A DNA stretch of 64,000 bases. Source: JBAZPT01 sp041645535 (lineage in GTDB: Bacteria; Patescibacteriota; Minisyncoccia; Moranbacterales; UBA2206). Made by a program: the position numbers and the translations under genes. The DNA is taken from contig JBAZPT010000002.1 of assembly GCA_041645535.1 (NCBI GenBank), forward strand, positions 124,001-188,000, in the 5' to 3' direction. Shown here in pieces: positions 55,800-63,550 of the stretch. Position 1 is the first letter of the stretch; every line of letters begins with the position of its first letter. Below the pieces are notes generated by a model. It saw only the letters and a program-made list of their open reading frames with translations, searched no databases and was not told the origin of the DNA.

Positions 55800-56945
55800 A
55801 TGATTACTAGAAGAAAAATCGTTGTGACTATTGCCATAATAGTCGTAGTTATCGGGGGATATTTTTTGTTCAGAAAAAAAACTCCGGTAAAGCAGATTAA
55901 TTTGGATACCAGCCAGATAGTTCCTCTCAATTTGGGCGATGTGAGCCCGATTTCCGGGCTGGCTTGCGACAATTGGAATAAGCGGGCGGTAGCGGTGATG
56001 CAGCCGGCGGATGTGCAGGCGCGGCCGGCAGCCGGATTTTCCGAAGCCGATATGGTAATTGAAATGCCGGGCTACACGAATTCAGTGACCAGACTCATGG
56101 GCGTGTATCTTTGCAATCTACCGAAAGAAATCGGCGCTATCCGCAGTTCGCGCCATGACTATATAGCGCTGGCGGCAGGGCTGGACGCGGTTTTTGTCCA
56201 CTGGGGCGGGTCGCATTTCGCGCTAGACCTTTTGAAAAATAAAATTATTGATAACATTGAATGCATGAGCGGCAATTATTGTTTCCGTTGGCCGATGACT
56301 GGAAAAATGAGAACCGAAGACACGGGACATGTGACTAAGAACAGCATACTCCAGGCTATGAAAGATTATGGATACCGCACGACTGGAAAGTTTTCCGGCT
56401 ATTTACATCAGGCGGAACTGGCGCTTGAGCAACGGCCGAGTGGCGGAAAGCTGACCGTGGGTTTTGTCGGGCCGTATGATGCTAAATATGAATATGACAA
56501 AGCGACCAATACATATTTGCGAAAATGGGGCGGTAAGGAAGATAAAGACAGAAATAATGATCAGCGATTGGCGCCAAAAAATGTAGTGGTGATGTTTGCC
56601 AAGTCAGAACAGATTACTCTTGATCAGAATTATGTCGGGCAGGGGCTCAAAGATCCGTGGGCCGGCGTGGAAGAAATAAAAAAGACGGGAGTGGAAAGCA
56701 TCAGCGGGCGGTATAATAATGTTCAAATCGGCGATCCCTGGTATGACGCAAGCGATTCCGGTGAAGCGCATTATTATCTCAATGGACAGGAATATGCCGG
56801 AACCTGGAAAAAAGATAAATCAAAACTGGACAGCAAGCTTATGTTTTATGACAATTCCGGCAAGGAAATGTTGTTTGTGCCAGGGCAGATCTGGGTGGAA
56901 ATTCTGGAGCCGGGGCAGGAACTCAAGTGGGAATTGGCGCAATAA
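55800..56945 (+). CDS. DUF3048 domain protein, membrane anchored
   Basis: 381 residues. An N-terminal anchor (IVVTIAIIVVVIGGYFLF) precedes the DUF3048 domain: VMQPADVQARPAAGFSEADM, SVTRLMGVYLCNLPKEIGAI, RSSRHDYIALAAGLDAVFVH. YerB of Bacillus is of this type. The conserved end shows DGQEYAGTWKK-like LNGQEYAGTWKKDKSKLDSK. Role unknown; extracellular side. It lies between mutM and holA. Confidence 0.9.
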   Translation: MITRRKIVVTIAIIVVVIGGYFLFRKKTPVKQINLDTSQIVPLNLGDVSPISGLACDNWNKRAVAVMQPADVQARPAAGFSEADMVIEMPGYTNSVTRLMGVYLCNLPKEIGAIRSSRHDYIALAAGLDAVFVHWGGSHFALDLLKNKIIDNIECMSGNYCFRWPMTGKMRTEDTGHVTKNSILQAMKDYGYRTTGKFSGYLHQAELALEQRPSGGKLTVGFVGPYDAKYEYDKATNTYLRKWGGKEDKDRNNDQRLAPKNVVVMFAKSEQITLDQNYVGQGLKDPWAGVEEIKKTGVESISGRYNNVQIGDPWYDASDSGEAHYYLNGQEYAGTWKKDKSKLDSKLMFYDNSGKEMLFVPGQIWVEILEPGQELKWELAQ

Positions 56946-57018
56946 TAAAAAAACACATAGTACATAACATAAGCATGGAATTATTTTAAAATGTTCCATG
57001 TTTTATGTTCCATGTTTC

Positions 57019-57987
57019 ATGATAATTTTTCTCTGCGGTGAAGATTTTTTCCGTTCGGGCGAAAAAGTAGCCGAAATAAAAAAGAAGTTTTTAGAAAAAG
57101 ATCCAATCGGCTCTGGTTTGTCCGTTTTTGATTTTTCCGATTCCAAAATAGAAACAGACAGCGTTTTAGGGGCGCTTTCAACAAGCAATCTGCTGGCTCC
57201 TAAGCGGCTGGTAATCATAAAAAACATAATTTCAGAAGGAACAGAGCGCGCGCGGGAGGATATGCTCATGTTTTTGAAAAAACAAAAGTGGTTCGCGGAA
57301 GATCAGGACACAGTGGCGGTTTTTTGGGAAGCGGGCAAGGTGAAAAAAAGCGACTTGCTTCACAAATATTTTCTCAAAAATGCGAAAAACCAGGAGTTTG
57401 AAAAACTGATTGGAGCCAAATTGAGCCAGTGGGTGCTTTTGCGGATCAAAAAAATTGATGAAAAAAATTCCATTTCCCTCACAGCTCTCGAAAAATTGCT
57501 GGCTTTTGCCGGAGAGGACATGCATCTTTTGAATAACGAAATTGAAAAACTCTCGGCTTATGCCGGCGGGAAAACAATAACAGAAGAAGATGTGGAACTT
57601 TTAGTGCGCGCCAATCTGGGCAGCAACATTTTCAACACCATTGACGCCATTGGGGCCAATAACAAAAAAGAAGCACTGGCGCTTTTGCACCGGCACCTGG
57701 AAAAAGGCGAAGACCCGTTCTATCTTCTCTCGATGTTTGTTTATCAATTCAGAAATCTTCTCAAAGTTGCGGATTTCAAAAATCAATTTGGAGCGGATGA
57801 ATATGCGATTTCCCGCGAAAGCAAAATGCACCCGTTTGTGGTAAAAAAAAGTTTGGCGCAAATCCGCAATTTTTCTTTTGATAAATTAAAAAATATTTAT
57901 CAAAAACTTGGGGAATTGGACACAGCAGTCAAAACTGGGAAGGTTGAAATTAAGATGGGGTTGGATAAGTTTATAGTAGAACTCTAG
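57019..57987 (+). CDS. holA: DNA polymerase III delta subunit HolA
   Basis: 322 residues from MIIFLCGEDFFRSGEKVAEI; the ATG 21 nt upstream lies in a repeated phrase (ATGTTCCATGTTT) and is unlikely. The delta fold shows LFGALSTSNLLAPKRLVIIK-like GALSTSNLLAPKRLVIIKNI, KSDLLHKYFLKNA, FAGEDMHLLNNEIEKLSAYA and NIFNTIDAIGANNKKEALAL. It opens the beta clamp encoded by dnaN. The clamp-binding region lies in the first 120 residues. Confidence 0.92.
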   Translation: MIIFLCGEDFFRSGEKVAEIKKKFLEKDPIGSGLSVFDFSDSKIETDSVLGALSTSNLLAPKRLVIIKNIISEGTERAREDMLMFLKKQKWFAEDQDTVAVFWEAGKVKKSDLLHKYFLKNAKNQEFEKLIGAKLSQWVLLRIKKIDEKNSISLTALEKLLAFAGEDMHLLNNEIEKLSAYAGGKTITEEDVELLVRANLGSNIFNTIDAIGANNKKEALALLHRHLEKGEDPFYLLSMFVYQFRNLLKVADFKNQFGADEYAISRESKMHPFVVKKSLAQIRNFSFDKLKNIYQKLGELDTAVKTGKVEIKMGLDKFIVEL

Positions 57988-58027
57988 TAGATCCCTCAAT
58001 CCCGAGTGCTCGGGACTCGGGATAATA

Positions 58028-58056
58028 AAAAAGAAATCCTGAAAAAGGATTTCTTT
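58028..58056. terminator. Bidirectional terminator between holA and rpsT
   Basis: AAAGAAATCC (58030-) and GGATTTCTTT form a 10-nt stem around TGAAAAA, with A-runs before and T-runs after, so both directions are served. A further palindrome with arms ATCCCGAG/CTCGGGAT lies at about 57999-58023. Confidence 0.85.
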
Positions 58057-58060
58057 TTTA

Positions 58061-58330
58061 TTATTTTTTTGTAATCGCTTTAACTTGCTTGTTGAGTCGG
58101 GATTTTTTTCTGGCGGCGGTATTTTTATGGATGACTTTTTTCTGCGCGGCTTTGTCCAAGGCTTTGGCGGTTTTTTGAAACCATTCCTTGGCTAGCGCCT
58201 TGTCGCCCTTAGCAATGGCTTCCACGGTTTTTTTGAAAGCGCTGCGGAAAGCTCCTTTGATTTTGGCGTTTTTAATAGTCTTTTTAGCCGTCACGCGCAT
58301 GTACTTCTTGGCTGATTTTTTGATAGGCAT
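58061..58330 (-). CDS. rpsT: 30S ribosomal protein S20
   Basis: 89 residues, usual size. Begins MPIKKSAKKYMRVTAKKTIK and contains AIAKGDKALAKEWFQKTAKA and VIHKNTAARKKSRLNKQVKA, the conserved helices of S20. It binds 16S rRNA early in 30S assembly. It is alone on the minus strand, divergent from ruvA. Confidence 0.96.
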   Translation of the reverse strand: MPIKKSAKKYMRVTAKKTIKNAKIKGAFRSAFKKTVEAIAKGDKALAKEWFQKTAKALDKAAQKKVIHKNTAARKKSRLNKQVKAITKK

Positions 58331-58433
58331 ATATTTAGATAACTAATTGGTTAGACTTAATAACTTTTGTATTCTTGCACAACCTTGACCCTTTGGCAAG
58401 GGACTGGGAAAAATGTATAATTAGAGCGCAAGT

Positions 58434-59006
58434 ATGATTGCTAAAATTCGGGGTAAAATTGAATATCTGAAAGATAATTATGCGGTAGTGGATGTTTCCG
58501 GCGTGGGCTATAAAATATATCTCACGGCTTATACTTTTGGGAAAATCGCGGGAAAAGTTGATGTCGATTTGTTTATCCATACGCATGTGCGCGAAGACGC
58601 TCTGGATCTCTATGGCTTTTTGACCTTGGAAGAGTTGGAGATGTTCGAACTTTTGATTTCTATTTCCGGAGTGGGACCGAAGTCGGGATTGGGGATTCTC
58701 ACGGTTGCTACTCCCAAAACTATCAAAATCGCAATTCTCAATGAAGACTCTTCTATTCTCACTAAGGTTTCCGGTGTAGGCAAGAAAACGGCCGAACGGA
58801 TAATTCTCGAACTTAAAAACAAAGTCGCTGATATGCCGATAGGCGAAAAAGAAGGCGCGGTAAGCGATATGGATGCCATCGAAGCTCTGACTTCAATGGG
58901 CTATAGCGTCACCGAAGCGCGCGATTCTCTGAAATCCATCCCAGCCGATATCAAGGACATCGGGCAAAGAGTGGGTCTGGCGCTTAAGAATTTGGGGAAA
59001 AAATGA
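58434..59006 (+). CDS. ruvA: Holliday junction DNA helicase subunit RuvA
   Basis: 190 residues. The N-terminal OB part (MIAKIRGKIEYLKDNYAVVD; HTHVREDALDLYGFLTLEEL) is followed by two HhH motifs (LLISISGVGPKSGLGILTVA; KVSGVGKKTAERIILELKNK). The C-terminal domain III is short (ALTSMGYSVTEARDSLKSIP). It binds junctions as a tetramer and recruits RuvB. Confidence 0.96.
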   Translation: MIAKIRGKIEYLKDNYAVVDVSGVGYKIYLTAYTFGKIAGKVDVDLFIHTHVREDALDLYGFLTLEELEMFELLISISGVGPKSGLGILTVATPKTIKIAILNEDSSILTKVSGVGKKTAERIILELKNKVADMPIGEKEGAVSDMDAIEALTSMGYSVTEARDSLKSIPADIKDIGQRVGLALKNLGKK

Positions 59007-59038
59007 GCACGCTTTATTGATTGGCATTAGTTTGTATT

Positions 59039-59063
59039 AAAGGCCAAAGAAAGCCTTTTTTTG
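59039..59063 (+). terminator. Terminator after ruvA
   Basis: AAAGGC (59039-59044) and GCCTTT (59053-59058) pair around CAAAGAAA, followed by a T run. Confidence 0.8.
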
Positions 59064-59148
59064 TTGTTTAAAAACCTTAAAGATTTTGGTATTTTTGCTA
59101 AAATGGCTTAAAAAAGGCAAAAAATTGTTTCAGTTGATTAACAGGGGC

Positions 59149-59177
59149 TTGACAAAATCTGAAAAGTTTGCTATGCT
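59149..59177 (+). promoter_or_regulatory. Promoter of the subtilase gene
   Basis: TTGACA (59149-59154), 17-nt spacer, TATGCT (59172-59177), then ACCCAGT as at 37835. Confidence 0.7.
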
Positions 59178-59201
59178 ACCCAGTTAAATAAAAAAACAAC
59201 T

Positions 59202-59232
59202 AAGGCGCTGCAGAATCGCCTTTTTGTTTTTC
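59202..59232 (+). terminator. Attenuator-like terminator in the subtilase leader
   Basis: AAGGCG (59202-59207) and CGCCTT (59217-59222) form a stem, followed by TTTGTTTTT. It ends 7 nt before the ATG, so most transcripts should stop before the gene unless it is relieved. Confidence 0.65.
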
Positions 59233-59238
59233 AAAATT

Positions 59239-60771
59239 ATGCAAAAAACAAGAGCTAACCAAAAAAGAACTCACAAAATACTGGTCTCGCTGGTAATTTT
59301 TGCCTTTTTGGCAGAATCGAGCGTGCCATTTTTTGTCGTGGCTCAAGAAAAATATGTAGGCACTGGCAGTCAAGCCAATAGTATTAATTACAAAGCCGAC
59401 AGCGCCGGTACCAACGATCCATATTATGACAGTCTGTGGGCGCTGGCTAAAATAAAAGCTCCAGCTGCCTGGGAAAATATGGATAACAAGGCGAAGGTGA
59501 TTATAGCAGTAGTGGATACCGGTGTTGATTACCAACATGAAGATTTGGCGGAAAATATTTGGACAAATACGAAAGAAATTTCCAGCAATGGGATTGACGA
59601 TGACAAAAATGGATTTGTAGATGATGTGCATGGCTGGGATTTTTTTAATGGCGATAATAATCCAATGGATGACGGCGGACATGGCACGCAAGTAGCTGGC
59701 GTTATCGGGGCGATGGCCAATAATAATAAGGGAATCACGGGTGTCGCGCCTAATGTAAAAATAATGCCGCTTAAATGTTTGGGAGCGGATGATCAAGGTA
59801 CCTCGCAGAAATGCGCTGACGCAATCAAATACGCGGTGGATAACGGTGCCAGCGTTATCAATGCGAGCTGGTCTGCAAAAAGTGCCGGTAATCAAAAACT
59901 GGCGGAAGCAATCAATTATGCCTATAAAAAGAATGTGGCGGTTTTTGTATCAGCTGGCAATGATAATTCTAATGCGGATGGATATGTTCCGGCGAATATC
60001 AAATATGCTTTGGCGGTGTCTGCCACGAATACGGAGGATAAAAAATCAAGTTTTTCCAATTGGGGCGATGCAGTGGCTTTTTCCGCGCCGGGCGAAAAAA
60101 TAAAAACGACAGTTGTTGGAAATAAATATAAATCATATAAGGGAACTTCTTTTGCAGTTGCTTATGCCAGCGGAGTAGCCGCGCTATTGTATTTAGTCAA
60201 GTCTTCTTTAACAGTGGATGAAGTTCGAATCCTGCTGCAAAATTCGGCGGATGATCTGGGTAAAACCGGCTGGGACAAAAACTTCGGGGCGGGGCGCATC
60301 AATGCGGATAAAGCCGTGCGGTATTTATTAAGCGGAAATTATATTGCTGATTTAGCTAGCTTGGGAACGATAGCCAATAAGCGGGCGAATATCGTGTATT
60401 TTAATCCGGAGGGGACATCTGTTAAGGCGGCTGACTCTTCCAATTCTTCTTCAGATTCGCATTCGAAAAAGAAAAGTAAAAAGAAGAAAAAGAAAAGTTT
60501 GCCTAACACTATAAAAAATTCTGTCAACAGCGTGTCGCGCGGGCAAGTGCTTGTGCAATCTGGAAAGAAGTTTTCCAAAAACAGCTTGGTTAGGGCATAT
60601 TTTTCCAAGCCAGGCGGCGGCTACTATTCGCCAAAAACAATTATGACTGACAGTAATGGAAATTTTTTAACCGACTATCAAGTCTGGAAGCCTGCCGGAA
60701 CTTATTTTTGGTTTGCAGTAGATGCCAAAACCGGCAAAAGAAGCAAGACTATAAGTTATCAAGTCAAATAG
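59239..60771 (+). CDS. Secreted subtilisin-like serine protease (S8)
   Basis: 510 residues from the ATG at 59239. A signal peptide (ILVSLVIFAFLAESSVPFFV) is followed by the catalytic triad: Asp in IAVVDTGVDYQHEDL, His in GGHGTQVAGVIGA and Ser in KGTSFAVAYASGVAALLY. The oxyanion Asn is in FVSAGNDNSNADG. After a Ser/Lys-rich linker (SSNSSSDSHSKKKSKKKKKK) a C-terminal beta domain of about 90 residues begins with VSRGQVLVQSGKKFSKNSLV. No propeptide is clear. It may act on outside proteins or mature exported ones. Confidence 0.93.
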   Translation: MQKTRANQKRTHKILVSLVIFAFLAESSVPFFVVAQEKYVGTGSQANSINYKADSAGTNDPYYDSLWALAKIKAPAAWENMDNKAKVIIAVVDTGVDYQHEDLAENIWTNTKEISSNGIDDDKNGFVDDVHGWDFFNGDNNPMDDGGHGTQVAGVIGAMANNNKGITGVAPNVKIMPLKCLGADDQGTSQKCADAIKYAVDNGASVINASWSAKSAGNQKLAEAINYAYKKNVAVFVSAGNDNSNADGYVPANIKYALAVSATNTEDKKSSFSNWGDAVAFSAPGEKIKTTVVGNKYKSYKGTSFAVAYASGVAALLYLVKSSLTVDEVRILLQNSADDLGKTGWDKNFGAGRINADKAVRYLLSGNYIADLASLGTIANKRANIVYFNPEGTSVKAADSSNSSSDSHSKKKSKKKKKKSLPNTIKNSVNSVSRGQVLVQSGKKFSKNSLVRAYFSKPGGGYYSPKTIMTDSNGNFLTDYQVWKPAGTYFWFAVDAKTGKRSKTISYQVK

Positions 60772-60780
60772 ATAAATCAA

Positions 60781-60804
60781 AAAAAGGCCAAAGAGGCCTT
60801 TTTT
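60781..60804 (+). terminator. Terminator after the subtilase gene
   Basis: AAGGCC (60784-60789) and GGCCTT (60795-60800), followed by TTTTG. Confidence 0.8.
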
Positions 60805-60820
60805 GTGCTATAATTAATAA

Positions 60821-61813
60821 ATGGAAAGTAGCGATAAACTAGAAAAATTTATGCAAAAAAACCGTGTGGATAGAGACTTTTTGCAATCGGAGGAATGGCG
60901 GAAGTTTCAGGAAGCAACCGGAAAAAAGACTTTTAATATTTCCACGGATGGTTTTTGGGCGAATATTATTGAGCATCAGTTGCCGATAGTCGGGAAGTAT
61001 TTTTATGTTCCGCGAGGCCCGCTAGGCGAAGTGAAAATGGAGGATGTAATAAATTTAGCCAAAAAAGAAAAAGCCAATTGGATAAGAATAGATGTGGATT
61101 ATAAAAATAGTAAGTACAAGATTGAAAAGGCGCCGCATGACATGCAGCCGAGGGAAGTATTTATTATTGATATTACGAAAAGCGAGGAAGAATTGCTGGC
61201 ACAAATGAAATCGAAAACCAGATATAATATTAAAGTTGCGCAAAAACACAATGTTAAAATTAGCGTGGCTGATAAATCGCAACCTGATTCTCAAAAATAT
61301 TTAGAAAATTTGTTAGAATTAGTAAAAATTACGGCCAAACGCGATGGAATTACGCCGCATCCGGAAAATTATTACCGTCAGATGTTTGAAATAATTCCAG
61401 CAGAAAACCTGAAATTATATGTCGCTGAATATGAGAACAAGATAATCGCGGCTAACATTGTAATTTTTTATGGAAACATTGCTACTTATCTTCATGGCGC
61501 TTCAGACAATGAACACAGGAACGTCATGGCGCCCCATCTTTTGCAATGGCAACAAATACAAGACGCAAAAAAGGCCGGACTTAAAAAATATGACTTCGGT
61601 GGCATTTGTAGCGGTCCGACCGCTCTCGACCAAAACGACCTAAAGCGGTCGGACCGCTACAATGCTTGGGCGGGCATTACCAAATTCAAAACTGGTTTTT
61701 CACCGAATACAAAACCGATATTATTTCCAGGAAGCTATGATATAATAATAAACAAGAAGAAATATTATTTATATAGATTAATACAAAAAATAAAAGGGAT
61801 ATGCAGGCATTAA
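60821..61813 (+). CDS. FemAB-family aminoacyltransferase (peptidoglycan bridge)
   Basis: 330 residues. FemAB features: FLQSEEWRKFQEATGKKTF near the start, GKYFYVPRGPLGEV, SEEELLAQMKSKTRYNIKVA (basic helix) and ATYLHGASDNEHRNVMAPHL. The end AWAGITKFKTGFSPNTKPIL is typical. It transfers an amino acid from a tRNA to the peptide stem of lipid II. A palindromic insertion (61608-61660) encodes CSGPTALDQNDLKRSDRYN just before this end. The next gene, MurE-like, overlaps by 13 nt. Confidence 0.9.
   Translation: MESSDKLEKFMQKNRVDRDFLQSEEWRKFQEATGKKTFNISTDGFWANIIEHQLPIVGKYFYVPRGPLGEVKMEDVINLAKKEKANWIRIDVDYKNSKYKIEKAPHDMQPREVFIIDITKSEEELLAQMKSKTRYNIKVAQKHNVKISVADKSQPDSQKYLENLLELVKITAKRDGITPHPENYYRQMFEIIPAENLKLYVAEYENKIIAANIVIFYGNIATYLHGASDNEHRNVMAPHLLQWQQIQDAKKAGLKKYDFGGICSGPTALDQNDLKRSDRYNAWAGITKFKTGFSPNTKPILFPGSYDIIINKKKYYLYRLIQKIKGICRH
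61608..61660 (+). repeat. In-frame palindromic insertion in the FemAB gene
   Basis: GTAGCGGTCCGACCGCT (61608-61624) and AGCGGTCGGACCGCTAC (61644-61660) are perfect 17-nt arms, the same sequence as the polA insertion at 48908 but with a 19-nt loop. Confidence 0.85.
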
Positions 61814-63054
61814 AAAAACTGATCCCGCAATCTATAAAAAATATTTATCATTTAATTCAGGCGATGCTAGCCAATTTTATGTATGGCTTTCCATCTAAAA
61901 GCATTAAGGTTATCGGCGTGACAGGAACCAACGGCAAGACTACAACAGTCCAGATGGTTGCTAAAATTTTGGAAGAGGCCGGAAAAAATATTGCCATGGC
62001 ATCAACCATCAATTTTAAAATTGGCGAAAGGGAGTGGAAAAATATTTCTCACTTCACGACCCTTTCTCCCTTCGTGGTTCAGAAATTTATTCTAGAAGCA
62101 GTCAAAGCGCGCTGTGAATATTTAGTTTTAGAAACTTCATCGCATTCGCTCGATCAATATCGCGTCTGGGGCGTGGATTATAAAACAGCAGTGATTACTA
62201 ATGCTACGCGCGAGCACTTGGATTATCACCGGACCATGGACAAATATCGGAGAGTAAAACAAAAGCTTTTTAAAAAAACTGAAACTGCAATTGTGAATGC
62301 GGATATGGAAAAACCGGAAGATTTTTTGCGGTTTGATAATAAAAATAAAATTATTTATAGCGCAAAGAATAGCAAGGCCAATGTTTTTGCAGCGGATATC
62401 AGTTTGAATATCAGCAGCTCCGAATTTTTAATTACTAATATTCATTTTAAATTAAATTTGCCTGGCGATTTTAATATCGAGAACGCATTAGCGGCGATTA
62501 GCGTGGGAGTCTCGGAAAATATTAGTTTGGAAACTTGCGCTAAGGCTTTGGAAAAAATTAAAACCGTGCCGGGACGGATGGAATACATAGAAAACAATAA
62601 GAACCTGAATATTTTAGTGGATTTTGCCCTGACTCCGGATGCATTGGAAAAGTTATATGCCTTATTGATGAAAACAAAAAAACCAGGAGTGAAAATTATC
62701 GCGGTCTTTGGATCTTGTGGCGAAAGAGACCGCGGGAAAAGGCCGATTATGGGAGAAATAGTGTCGCGCTACGCGGATTTTGTTGTTGTGGCCAATGATG
62801 AGCCATATCACGAAAATCCGGCGCGAATTATCAGAGAAATTACAGCCGGGATAAAAAATAAAAAAGAAGGCGTTAGCCTTCTGATAATTCCCGATCGCAG
62901 AGAGGCGATTCGAAAAGCTCTGCAATTAGGGAAAGCGGACGATATTATCGCGGTAACCGGTATGGGCGCGGAAGAATCAATGGTGGTTGGCGATCAAAAG
63001 ATTCCCTGGGATGACCGGAAAGTTATCCGAGAACTTTTGCAAGAATTAAAGTGA
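61801..63054 (+). CDS. MurE-like UDP-MurNAc peptide ligase, N-terminal domain missing
   Basis: 417 residues. Only the central ATPase and C-terminal domains are present: VIGVTGTNGKTTTVQMVAKI (P-loop), AVITNATREHLDYHRTMDKY, LNLPGDFNIENALAAISVGV, VPGRMEYIE and VFGSCGERDRGKRPIMGEIV. The UDP-MurNAc-binding N-domain of MurE (about 90 residues) is absent. The DNPR motif that selects meso-diaminopimelate is replaced by NDEPYHENPARI. It is co-transcribed with the FemAB gene, so a role in stem or bridge peptide building is likely. Confidence 0.85.
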   Translation: MQALKKLIPQSIKNIYHLIQAMLANFMYGFPSKSIKVIGVTGTNGKTTTVQMVAKILEEAGKNIAMASTINFKIGEREWKNISHFTTLSPFVVQKFILEAVKARCEYLVLETSSHSLDQYRVWGVDYKTAVITNATREHLDYHRTMDKYRRVKQKLFKKTETAIVNADMEKPEDFLRFDNKNKIIYSAKNSKANVFAADISLNISSSEFLITNIHFKLNLPGDFNIENALAAISVGVSENISLETCAKALEKIKTVPGRMEYIENNKNLNILVDFALTPDALEKLYALLMKTKKPGVKIIAVFGSCGERDRGKRPIMGEIVSRYADFVVVANDEPYHENPARIIREITAGIKNKKEGVSLLIIPDRREAIRKALQLGKADDIIAVTGMGAEESMVVGDQKIPWDDRKVIRELLQELK

Positions 63055-63484
63055 ACAAGACTCCAAGTATTCCGCCCACAACAACCTCGCTTATTCTGTG
63101 TCCCATTCTTTCTTTCAGCTTGGGAAATTCTTTTCCTCCAAGATTAAGATGTTCAATCAGCCGGTTTAAATAATTTCCCTGGTCGCCTATATACATTCTT
63201 AATCTGATCGAATCATCCACTGTCATAATAGCCAGAATCAAGGCTACGGCGAAAGCTCCGGAATTTATGCCGCTGTAATATCCAACCGCGGTAACAAGAG
63301 AAGAAACAAATCCAGTATGCGCCGAAGGCATATGCCCATAACCGACATGAGTCAATGTGTCCTTTATGTTCCAGCCGTGTTTCAGGGAGAAGATGATTAT
63401 TTTTATGCCTTGGATGGCAAACCAAACAGCGATTGGTATCAAAAAGATATAATATGACGATAAAATAGATAATAAAGCTTGCAT
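63023..63484 (-). CDS. DUF212 (divergent PAP2) membrane protein
   Basis: 153 residues from MQALLSILSSYYIFLIPIAV. Hydrophobic segments surround the motifs THVGYGHMPSAHTGFVSSLV and MTVDDSIRLRMYIGDQGNYL, then MGHRISEVVVGGILGVLFTL. This is the divergent acid phosphatase/haloperoxidase-like group. It may dephosphorylate a lipid. Its 3' end overlaps the end of the MurE-like gene by 32 nt in the opposite direction. Confidence 0.9.
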   Translation of the reverse strand: MQALLSILSSYYIFLIPIAVWFAIQGIKIIIFSLKHGWNIKDTLTHVGYGHMPSAHTGFVSSLVTAVGYYSGINSGAFAVALILAIMTVDDSIRLRMYIGDQGNYLNRLIEHLNLGGKEFPKLKERMGHRISEVVVGGILGVLFTLILAKVLG

Positions 63485-63550
63485 AAATTTAGTATAGCAC
63501 ATTTTTCCAAATATGGTATAATGGGGTTAATAATAATTAAGCTAAAAATT

